Shown in pieces: positions 9,315-16,412 of a stretch of DNA of 64,000 nt (position 1 is its first letter; every line of letters begins with the position of its first letter). The position numbers and the translations under genes were made by a program. The notes under the pieces were generated by a model that had not been told where the DNA came from, did no database searches, and saw nothing but the letters and a program-made list of their open reading frames with translations. Source of the stretch: Streptomyces sp. H27-H1 (GTDB lineage: Bacteria > Actinomycetota > Actinomycetes > Streptomycetales > Streptomycetaceae); contig NZ_JAPNLJ010000021.1 in NCBI RefSeq assembly GCF_026627445.1, forward strand, positions 1 to 64,000, in the 5' to 3' direction.

Positions 9315-9467
9315 CCGCCGCTCACCGAAACCGCCCGCCGCTTCGTCGACGACTTCACCCGCCACCGACCGGATACACGGCCGGACTACCGGAAGAACAC
9401 CCGTACGCTCACGATCCTCGCGTACTGGCTCGGCGCCGAGGCGGCCGTCTTCGAACGCGACGAGTAG
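9315..9467 (+). pseudogene. Possible tyrosine-integrase N-terminal fragment
   Basis: The 625-bp gap after the STAND gene has no full gene. Within it, a frame encoding TETARRFVDDFTRHRPDTRP, then DYRKNTRTLTILAYWLG, resembles the N-terminal SAM-like core-binding domain of tyrosine recombinases, where a helix precedes a TxRxY...L..L pattern. It ends at a TAG at 9465 with no catalytic domain downstream. If correct, it is a truncated integrase marking an old insertion beside the STAND locus. The match is short and the call tentative. Confidence 0.3.
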
Positions 9468-9590
9468 GACCTGGGCCGGCGCGGCCCTCTCACGGTGAAC
9501 AAACGGTCGACCCGGAGACCTCTGGCTGCCTCATCCGGGTGGATTCTTTCCCTCTACCGGGGATCTGTGCTGGTCAGATAGGGTGAAAGG

Positions 9591-10061
9591 GTGGCGTGGC
9601 TCGTTTCCCACAACGGGGCGGGAGGCGTTGATGGGGATGTGAGTACCGCAAGCACCGCCCCGATACTGCCCGCCGACCTCGCGCCGCTGGTTGCCCCTCC
9701 TGCCGTGCACGACTGGGGCGCGGACACCGAGCCCGGGGTCATAGTCGTCCACTCGTGCACCACCCTCGGCGTAACCCTGGTCGTTCACCTCGCCGGGGAG
9801 ATCGACCACTTCAGCGCCGCCCCGCTACGGGCTTTTCTGGCTTCGGCGGCTGCCGACGGCTGCACCGGCCTCGTCCTGGACACCTCCCGGGTCACGTTCT
9901 GCGACTCGGCCTTCCTGGCCGTCATCGAGTGGTGGCCCCGGCACGGACGTCGCCTCAGGCTCACGAACCGCTCCCGGGCAGTGATGCGTCTTCTGCACGC
10001 CGCCGAGTCGGTACAGCGGCTGCCGGCCCGGCCGACCCCGTTGAGGGCGGCCACGTCATGA
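9591..10061 (+). CDS. STAS-domain protein (anti-sigma factor antagonist type)
   Basis: 156 residues. The STAS fold occupies about residues 55-145: VTLVVHLAGEIDHFSAAPLR, then GLVLDTSRVTFCDSAFLAVI. The serine in DTSRVTFCDSAFL is at the position phosphorylated in SpoIIAA-type antagonists. Such proteins bind anti-sigma kinases and release sigma factors of the SigB/SigF class. The first ~50 residues are not conserved, so the start may be GTG 9591 or the in-frame GTG at 9639; neither has an ideal ribosome site. It is coupled by an ATGA overlap to a tiny downstream ORF and faces the SpoIIE-type phosphatase gene, a common partner in such switches. Confidence 0.75.
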   Translation: MAWLVSHNGAGGVDGDVSTASTAPILPADLAPLVAPPAVHDWGADTEPGVIVVHSCTTLGVTLVVHLAGEIDHFSAAPLRAFLASAAADGCTGLVLDTSRVTFCDSAFLAVIEWWPRHGRRLRLTNRSRAVMRLLHAAESVQRLPARPTPLRAATS

Positions 10062-10228
10062 CGTTCGTACTCCTGACCTGCACCCCGATGCTCGCAGCCG
10101 TCCTTCTTCTGCGCTGGGAGCCGCGCGAAAAAGGGCGCCGTCGGCCCGGCGGGCCGCCCCGGGCCACACCCCGCAGGACCGTGATCCACTGCCACCTGGC
10201 GCCCCCGCCCCCAGGCTCCACGGCGTAG
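10058..10228 (+). CDS. 56-residue membrane-anchored peptide coupled to STAS gene
   Basis: ATG at 10058 overlaps the stop of the STAS gene (ATGA), the usual sign of translational coupling. The product starts with a hydrophobic stretch MTFVLLTCTPMLAAVLLLRW that could be a membrane anchor, followed by a basic and proline-rich tail. No family recognised. GC3 is high throughout, supporting coding. It might tether the STAS protein or act independently; nothing in the sequence decides this. Confidence 0.4.
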   Translation: MTFVLLTCTPMLAAVLLLRWEPREKGRRRPGGPPRATPRRTVIHCHLAPPPPGSTA

Positions 10229-10242
10229 ACAAGTACAGGGGG

Positions 10243-12363
10243 TCAGGTCGTCGCGGTCGCCTCGTCGGCGGGCGGGTGGGGTCTCACGTGCGCGATGACG
10301 AGGGCGACGTCGTCGTCGGCGTCGGGGTGACGTAGCGCGGCCAGAAGCCGGTCGCAGGTCGCCTCCGGGGGGAGGCCGGGATCGGCGAGGAGGCTGAGGA
10401 GGAGGTTGAGGCGGTCGTCCAGGGCGTCGTCGCGGGTTTCGACGAGGCCGTCGGTGTACAGGACCAGCCGGTCACCTGGAATCAGCTCGAGGACGCTGGT
10501 CTCAAACCGGCCGCCGCCGAGGCCGCCTGCGCCGAGCGGAACGCCGGTGGGCAGGTCGAGCAGTTCTGGTGCCTGTCCTGCCCGGATGAGGACGGGGGGC
10601 AGGTGGCCGGCGAGGGCTACGCGGCAGCGGGAGCGGTGCGGGTCGTAGGCGGCGCAGACGCAGGTCGCGATGGTCTGGTCCAGTCCGGCGGTGATGTGGT
10701 CGAGGTGGCGCAGGACACGGGCCGGGTCGAGGCCGAGTTCAGCCAGCGTGCGGGTGGCGGTGCGCAGTTGTCCCATGGTGGCGGCGGCGTGGACCCCGTG
10801 TCCCATGACGTCGCCGACCACGAGAGCGGTCTTGTCCATGGCCTGGGGGATCGCGTCGAACCAGTCGCCGCCGATCCCGCTGGCCGCTGCCGCGGGCTGG
10901 TAGCGGTAGGCGATTTCCAGGCCGGCGGCCTGGGGTGGGGGGTGTGGGAGAAGGTGGCGCTGGAGGGTGAGGGCGGTGTCGGCGGCGTGCTGGTACCAGC
11001 GGGCGTTGTCGATGGCGATGGCGGCGCGGGTGGCCAGTTCGCCGGCCAGAGTGACGTCGTCATGGTTGAAGGGGAGTGGATTGCGGGTGCGCAGGAGTCC
11101 CAGGACGCCCAGGAGCTGGCCGCGGGCCGTCAGCGGAACGGCCAGGTAGGAGTGCAGGCCCTCCTGGGCGAGGAGGGCCGCGGCGGCTTCGTCGCGTGCG
11201 ATGTGCTCCAGATCGGGGCGGGTGACGTGTGCCACCAGGACGGGGCGTCCGGTGCTGACGCAGCGAGTGACCAGGCGCTCGGCGGGATAGCTGGCGCGTT
11301 CGCCCACCGGGTCGGCGGCGTGGACGGCGGCCGTCTCGTAGGCCGCCGCTATCGCCAGGGCCCGAAAGAGAGCCGGCTCCGTGCCGGGGCCGGGTGCTGT
11401 GGGGGCGCTGCCCTCCAGGACGGAGTCGAGGACGTCGACCGTAGCGACGTCGGCCAGGTCGGCGACGACGAGGGCGGCTAGTTCGCGGGCGGTGCGCTCC
11501 AGGTCCAGGGTGGTGCCGACGGTGACGGACGCCCGGGCGATGAGGTCCAGGCGCCGGCGGGCTTCGGCTGCCTCGGCGGCCGCGCGGTGGCGGTCGGTGA
11601 CGTCCACCACCGACAGGGCGAGACCGATCACCCGCCCGCTGGGATCCTCCAGCCGGTAGTACGAGCCCGACCAGGCATGATCCCGGTTCGGGTCGGCGGG
11701 GGTACGCCCTATGGCGAACTGGTCCAGCAGTGGTACGCCTGTCTCCAGAACCTGGCGCATGGAGGCTTCGATCACCTCGGTGTCCAGGAACGGCAGCGCC
11801 TCGCGGACGGTGTGGCCCAGGTGCTTCTCGGCCGGCAGGCCGTTGATCCGTTCCAGCGTCGGGTTGACCAGGACGTAGCGCAGATCGGTGTCCAGCACCG
11901 CCAGCCCGAGCGGGGACTGCGCCACCAGCCGCACCGACAGCGCCAGGTCCCGCTCCACACCGCGCAGAACGGCCTCGTCGCAGGCGATCCCCAGGGCGTA
12001 CACGCCGCCGTGCTCGTCCAGCAGCCGCATGTTGCGAAACTCCACCAGCCTCGTGGAGCCGTCCTTGTGCCGCACGGGGAACACCCCGGCCCAGGCACCG
12101 CCCCCCGCCATGACCTTGGCGAACAGCTCAAGGACCACGTCGACGTACTCGTCGGCGACCAGCAGTTTGGCCGCGTACCGGCCCAGCGCCTCCGGGGCTG
12201 ACCAGCCGAACAGATCCTGGGCCTGAGGGCTCCAGAGCGTGATCCGTCCCTCGGCGTCCAGGACCACCGCGGCCACGCTCAGCACATCCAGCAGACCGCC
12301 GGGCTCGGAGGGAACCACTCCCACGGAGCCGGGCCCGGCCCCAAACGCCTCGGACGCGACCAT
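10243..12363 (-). CDS. PAS-PAS-GAF-SpoIIE protein phosphatase
   Basis: 706 residues from ATG 12363, chosen because GAAGGAGG lies 7 nt upstream; the longer open frame has a low-complexity repeat and no site. Order of domains: PAS at ~15-130 (ITLWSPQAQDLFGW), PAS at ~140-265 (LAVLDTDLRYVLVNPTLERI), GAF at ~275-460, and a PP2C-type SpoIIE phosphatase at ~485-690. The phosphatase keeps its metal-binding phrases GGDWFD, GDVMGHG, YTDGLVE and DDVALV. These cytosolic Ser/Thr phosphatases dephosphorylate anti-sigma antagonists in response to small signals read by PAS/GAF. It converges on the STAS gene, which may be a substrate; that link is inference. Confidence 0.88.
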   Translation of the reverse strand: MVASEAFGAGPGSVGVVPSEPGGLLDVLSVAAVVLDAEGRITLWSPQAQDLFGWSAPEALGRYAAKLLVADEYVDVVLELFAKVMAGGGAWAGVFPVRHKDGSTRLVEFRNMRLLDEHGGVYALGIACDEAVLRGVERDLALSVRLVAQSPLGLAVLDTDLRYVLVNPTLERINGLPAEKHLGHTVREALPFLDTEVIEASMRQVLETGVPLLDQFAIGRTPADPNRDHAWSGSYYRLEDPSGRVIGLALSVVDVTDRHRAAAEAAEARRRLDLIARASVTVGTTLDLERTARELAALVVADLADVATVDVLDSVLEGSAPTAPGPGTEPALFRALAIAAAYETAAVHAADPVGERASYPAERLVTRCVSTGRPVLVAHVTRPDLEHIARDEAAAALLAQEGLHSYLAVPLTARGQLLGVLGLLRTRNPLPFNHDDVTLAGELATRAAIAIDNARWYQHAADTALTLQRHLLPHPPPQAAGLEIAYRYQPAAAASGIGGDWFDAIPQAMDKTALVVGDVMGHGVHAAATMGQLRTATRTLAELGLDPARVLRHLDHITAGLDQTIATCVCAAYDPHRSRCRVALAGHLPPVLIRAGQAPELLDLPTGVPLGAGGLGGGRFETSVLELIPGDRLVLYTDGLVETRDDALDDRLNLLLSLLADPGLPPEATCDRLLAALRHPDADDDVALVIAHVRPHPPADEATATT

Positions 12364-12481
12364 GACCGGACCTCCTTCACCCACTGCGGCGGCTCGGGTC
12401 CGACCATCCGGTCCTGCGTCCGCCCCTGCCGGTCGTCCTCTCATCTTCCTCCGGGCCCGCCCGCCCGGCCTCCGCCAGCGG

Positions 12482-12521
12482 CCGCCGGGCCGCCGGGCCG
12501 CCGGGCCGCCGGGCCGCCGGG
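12482..12521. repeat. Five tandem copies of CCGCCGGG
   Basis: Five perfect 8-nt copies in a row lie upstream of the SpoIIE phosphatase start, inside the 527-bp gap shared with the cold-shock gene. The rest of that gap shows no convincing gene. The repeat may vary in copy number by slippage. Confidence 0.8.
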
Positions 12522-12890
12522 CGGACGGGCCCCAGGGCCTGGGGCGTGCGCAGGCCGCCGCCCGGTGGACGTGGCGCGTCAAGAGCGGCCCGGCCCCCAA
12601 GCCCACCCGGTCTGCTCCGCCCGAACCCGAATCTCCGTCTCACCCTCTGCGTCGGCAGCGGCGGGAGACCCCCTGTCTGAATGCCCGCGAACACGGCGTA
12701 GGGGTGTTCGCGTGGTGTGAGCAGGAGGGTCCGTGTAGCGTCAGGGCCAGCTGTCATGGTTCCGAAGTACCGGTCGCTCGTGAGCGCAACATTCATGGGC
12801 GATTTTTCTGTTCACAGTCTCTGAGGACCAGGGCGATCACCTCCGGCTCCCGCACGGTGCGGGACCGATTTCGAGTCCCTTGGAGGACAC

Positions 12891-13094
12891 ATGGCCACCG
12901 GAACCGTGAAGTGGTTCAACGCGGAAAAGGGCTTCGGTTTCATCGAGCAGGACGGCGGCGGTCCGGACGTGTTCGCCCACTACTCGAACATCGCCAGCTC
13001 CGGCTTCCGCGAGCTTCAAGAAGGCCAGAAGGTGAACTTCGACGTCACCCAGGGCCAGAAGGGCCCGCAGGCGGAGAACATCACCCCCGCGTGA
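12891..13094 (+). CDS. CspA-family cold-shock protein
   Basis: 67 residues covering one complete cold-shock domain. RNP1 is KGFGFIEQ and RNP2 is DVFAHYSNI, both with the aromatic residues used to bind single-stranded RNA. These proteins act as RNA chaperones that melt secondary structure at low temperature or in stationary phase. The start ATG 12891 follows TTGGAGGACAC, an excellent ribosome site. The gap upstream leaves room for a long 5' leader of the kind that regulates csp genes, although no specific cold box was recognised. Confidence 0.95.
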   Translation: MATGTVKWFNAEKGFGFIEQDGGGPDVFAHYSNIASSGFRELQEGQKVNFDVTQGQKGPQAENITPA

Positions 13095-13100
13095 GCCTTC

Positions 13101-13117
13101 GCCTCCCGCACGGAGGC
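13101..13117 (+). terminator. Short hairpin after the cold-shock gene
   Basis: GCCTCC and GGAGGC form a 6-bp stem with a 5-nt loop a few bases after the csp stop codon. No T-run follows, as is common in Streptomyces. Weak but well placed. Confidence 0.35.
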
Positions 13118-13327
13118 CGCTGTATTCGCGGCGTTCGCCGTGCCACGTGCCAGGACGTGGGGCCGCGTGGGCCACAATCCGGTGGTCCGGGTGCGGGGCC
13201 GGGGCTCCGGACGCTTCTCCACGACCGGCCGAGGGCATCCCGCCTGCGCGTACTACCTGGGGAGTACGCGGCAAACGCTACGCCGGGGTGACGCGGGTGA
13301 CGGCGGGTGCGCACTAGCGTGGCGGGT

Positions 13328-14521
13328 ATGGATGAGCAGCGGGAGCGCCCGGATCCCCCGTGGCGGCGATGGGTGGATCGGAGCGGGCGGGGCCCGGGCT
13401 GGCGCTTGGCGCTGCTCGTCGCCGTCTTCGCGCAGGCCGGAGCCGGGTGGGCCGCCCAGCAGCAGACCGGGCGGGTGGCGCTGGACTCTTTTGCGCGGAT
13501 TCTGCTGCTGCTGGGGCCCGCGCTGCTCCTGCTGCGGCACCGGTATCCGGTGGCCGTGGCGTACGGGGTCAGCGTGGTCACCCTGGTGTACATCGGCGCC
13601 GGGTACCCGTACGGCCCGGTGTTCATCAGTCTGGCCCTGGCCTGTTTCGCGGCCGTCGTAGCCGGTCACCGCAGGGCCGCCTGGGGGGCCGTCGGGCTGC
13701 TCTGGGCCGGGCACCTGCTCATCGGGCACTGGCTGTACCACTGGCTGCCGCCCGCGGGAGACGGCCCGGCGCCCTGGGGGCAGGAGCTGGGCATCACCGC
13801 GTGGGTGCTGGCGATGCTCACCGTCTCGGAGCTGGTCCGCGTACGCCGCGAGCAGTGGGCCCGGGAGCGGGTCGAGCGGGCGGCGGGCGAGCGGCGCCGG
13901 GTGGACGAGGAGCGGCTACGCATCGCCCGTGAGCTGCACGACGTCCTCGCGCACAGCATTTCGGTGATCAACGTTCAGGCAGGTGTCGGGCTGGCCCTGC
14001 TCGACTCCGACCCCGAGCAGGCCCGTACGGCGCTGACCACGATCAAGGCCGCCAGTAGGGAGGCCCTGGGCGAGGTCCGGCAGGTCCTCGACACCCTGCG
14101 CACCCCCGGTGACGCGCCCCGCACTCCCGCCCCCGGTCTCGACCGCCTTCCCGAGCTCGTCGAGCAGGCCGCGGCGGCCGGGCTCGCCGTGGAGGTGGCG
14201 GCCGAGGGGACGGCACGGGCGTTGCCGCCCGGCGCGGACCTCGCCGCCTTCCGGATCCTTCAGGAGTCGCTGACCAATGTGGTCCGCCATTCCGGGTCGC
14301 GTACCGCCCGTATCGGCCTCCTCTGGCGGCCGGAAGCCCTGGAGTTGCGCGTGGACGACGACGGCCCGGCCACCGGGGGCGCCGCCGGCGGCAGTGGCAA
14401 CGGTCTTGTCGGAATGAGCGAGCGGGCCGGGGCCCTGGGTGGCACCATCGAGGCCGGCCCCCGTCTGGACGGGGGCTTCCGGGTGGTCGCGAGGCTCCCG
14501 CTGAAGGGTTTCGCCCCCTAG
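13328..14521 (+). CDS. Sensor histidine kinase (NarL/LiaS-type, HisKA_3)
   Basis: 397 residues from ATG 13328; an in-frame GTG at 13307 is the alternative. Five or so membrane helices fill residues ~25-170 with little extracytoplasmic loop, so the signal is probably sensed in or near the membrane. A short coiled linker leads to the HisKA_3 box ARELHDVLAHSISVINVQAG, with the phospho-accepting histidine near residue 204. The HATPase domain has NVVRHSG (N box) and GLVGMSERA (G box). First gene of a five-gene operon with a response regulator and an ABC transporter, a layout typical of sensors for cell-envelope antibiotics. Confidence 0.9.
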   Translation: MDEQRERPDPPWRRWVDRSGRGPGWRLALLVAVFAQAGAGWAAQQQTGRVALDSFARILLLLGPALLLLRHRYPVAVAYGVSVVTLVYIGAGYPYGPVFISLALACFAAVVAGHRRAAWGAVGLLWAGHLLIGHWLYHWLPPAGDGPAPWGQELGITAWVLAMLTVSELVRVRREQWARERVERAAGERRRVDEERLRIARELHDVLAHSISVINVQAGVGLALLDSDPEQARTALTTIKAASREALGEVRQVLDTLRTPGDAPRTPAPGLDRLPELVEQAAAAGLAVEVAAEGTARALPPGADLAAFRILQESLTNVVRHSGSRTARIGLLWRPEALELRVDDDGPATGGAAGGSGNGLVGMSERAGALGGTIEAGPRLDGGFRVVARLPLKGFAP

Positions 14522-14529
14522 GAGGATCC

Positions 14530-15195
14530 GTGATCCGCGTACTGCTCGCCGACGACCAGCTGCTCGTCCGGGCGGGGTTCCGGGCGCTGCTCGACGCGCA
14601 GCCCGACATCGAGGTCGCGGGCGAGGCCTCCGACGGCGACGAGGCCGTGCGGCTGGTACGGGATCTGCGTCCCGACCTGGTGCTGATGGACATCCGGATG
14701 CCGGTGCTGGACGGGCTCGCCGCCACCCGGCGGATCACCGAGGACGAGGCGCTGGCCGAGGTCCGGGTCATCATGCTCACCACCTTCGAGCTCGACGAGT
14801 ACGTCTTCGAGGCGATCCGCTCCGGCGCGTCGGGCTTCCTGGTCAAGGACACCGAACCGGAGGAACTGCTGCGCGCGGTCCGGGCGGTGGTGGAGGGTGA
14901 CGCCCTGCTGTCCCCGGGCGTGACCCGCCGACTGATCGCGGAGTTCGCGGCCCGTTCGAAGCAGCCCGCGTCCGCAGCGGGGCTGGGCCGTCTCACGGAC
15001 CGGGAGCGGGAGGTGATGGCGCTGGTGGGCATGGGCCTGTCCAACGAGGAGATCGCCCGCCGCCTGGTCGTCAGCCCGCTCACGGCGAAGACCCACGTCA
15101 GCCGCTCGATGGTCAAACTGGGCGTCCGCGACCGGGCCCAACTGGTCGTCCTTGCCTACGAGTCCGGGCTGGTCCGCCCCGGCTGGCTCGGCTGA
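14530..15195 (+). CDS. NarL/LuxR-family response regulator
   Basis: 221 residues from GTG 14530, with AGGAGG placed directly after the kinase stop, so translation is coupled. Receiver domain: acidic pair ADDQ (8-9), phospho-acceptor Asp54 in LMDIRMPVLDG, Thr in MLTTFE, Lys in FLVKD. The C-terminal LuxR helix-turn-helix (~155-215) reads LTDREREVMALVGMGLSNEE and ends KLGVRDRAQLVVLAYE. It is the partner of the preceding kinase and probably activates the transporter genes downstream. Confidence 0.93.
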   Translation: MIRVLLADDQLLVRAGFRALLDAQPDIEVAGEASDGDEAVRLVRDLRPDLVLMDIRMPVLDGLAATRRITEDEALAEVRVIMLTTFELDEYVFEAIRSGASGFLVKDTEPEELLRAVRAVVEGDALLSPGVTRRLIAEFAARSKQPASAAGLGRLTDREREVMALVGMGLSNEEIARRLVVSPLTAKTHVSRSMVKLGVRDRAQLVVLAYESGLVRPGWLG

Positions 15196-15342
15196 CCCGC
15201 ACCGCTCCCGTGTGCCCGGAGGGGCTCGTACGCCCGGGGAAGTAGGCCCGGTGCAGCCGGCCGTACGACGACCCGGACCCCCTCCCGGAGCCAGTCTCGG
15301 AGTGAGACGAAACGTCCACCCACTCCGAGGAGCTGAACCGCG

Positions 15343-15633
15343 ATGAACACCCTCACCACTCTCGCGTACGACGGGCCCGGCCCGTGGATCCTGTTCTTCC
15401 CGCTGATCTGGGCGGCGGTCGTGATCGGCGCCGTGACCGTACTGCGGCGCACGGTGTGGCGCGGCCGCCGCGGACCGTGGCAGGGGCGCGGGGCCGCTCA
15501 CGGCGAGCACGCGCCGATCGCGATCCTGGGGCGGCGCTTCGCCTCCGGCGAGATCGACGAGGACGAGTACTGGCGGCGGCTGTCGGTACTGGACGAGCAG
15601 TTCGGCCCTGCCTCCAAGGGCGGTGCGGCATGA
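15343..15633 (+). CDS. Membrane-anchored SHOCT-domain protein
   Basis: 96 residues. One membrane segment (WILFFPLIWAAVVIGAVTVL, residues ~15-34), a basic Gly/Arg linker, and a C-terminal SHOCT motif (ILGRRFASGEIDEDEYWRRL, ~60-80). SHOCT motifs are short oligomerisation elements found beside transporters and signalling genes. The stop overlaps the start of the ABC ATPase (ATGA), and a GAGGAG-like site precedes its own ATG. Likely accessory to the transporter; exact role unknown. Confidence 0.8.
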   Translation: MNTLTTLAYDGPGPWILFFPLIWAAVVIGAVTVLRRTVWRGRRGPWQGRGAAHGEHAPIAILGRRFASGEIDEDEYWRRLSVLDEQFGPASKGGAA

Positions 15634-16412
15634 GCACCGTCACCACCCTGCCGGGCGGCGGCGCTGTCGCCGCCCGGGTCGTCGACGCCCTGAAGGTCTA
15701 CGGCCGGGGCGACACCGAGGTACGGGCCCTGGACGGCGTGAGCGTCGACTTCCCGGCCAGCCGCTTCACCGCCATCATGGGGCCGTCCGGCTCCGGCAAG
15801 TCCACCCTGATGCACTGCACGGCCGGCCTCGACTCGCTCACCTCGGGATCCGCCTTCATCGGGGGTACGGAGCTAGGTGCGCTCGACGACCGCAGGCTCA
15901 CGCTGCTGCGCCGCGAGCGCATCGGCTTCGTCTTCCAGGCCTTCAACCTGGTGCCCACCCTCACGGTGGCCGAGAACATCACCCTCCCGCAGGACCTCGC
16001 CGGCACCCGGGGCGACGACGCCTGGCTCCAACGCCTCATCGACGTCGTCGGTCTGCGCGACCGGCTGCACCACCGGCCCTCCGAGCTGTCCGGCGGCCAG
16101 CAGCAGCGGGTCGCCGTCGCCCGCGCCCTCGCAGGCAGCCCCGACGTCGTCTTCGCCGACGAGCCGACCGGCAATCTCGACTCCCGCTCGGGCGAGGAGG
16201 TGCTCGGCCTGCTGGGCCGGGCGGTGCGCGAGATGGGCCGGACGGTCGTCATGGTCACCCACGACCCGGTGGCCGCCGCCCACGCCGACGAAGTCGTCTT
16301 CCTCGCCGACGGTCGCCTGGTCGACCGGATGGCGGCCCCGACCGCCGAGCGCGTCCTGGACCGGCTCAAAGCCTTCGACACCCGCTCCGTGACGATGGGA
16401 GCGGAGTCATGA
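15630..16412 (+). CDS. ABC transporter ATP-binding protein (MacB/LolD type)
   Basis: 260 residues. Walker A GPSGSGKST, Q-loop FVFQAFNLVPT, signature LSGGQQQRVAVARAL, Walker B VVFADEPTGNLD, and switch histidine in MVTHD. The NLVPTLTVAENI wording is typical of the MacB/LolD/BceA branch that pairs with FtsX-type permeases and powers mechanotransmission or export rather than simple import. ATGA overlaps on both sides tie it to the SHOCT gene and the permease. The start is fixed by the overlap and by homology. Confidence 0.93.
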   Translation: MSTVTTLPGGGAVAARVVDALKVYGRGDTEVRALDGVSVDFPASRFTAIMGPSGSGKSTLMHCTAGLDSLTSGSAFIGGTELGALDDRRLTLLRRERIGFVFQAFNLVPTLTVAENITLPQDLAGTRGDDAWLQRLIDVVGLRDRLHHRPSELSGGQQQRVAVARALAGSPDVVFADEPTGNLDSRSGEEVLGLLGRAVREMGRTVVMVTHDPVAAAHADEVVFLADGRLVDRMAAPTAERVLDRLKAFDTRSVTMGAES

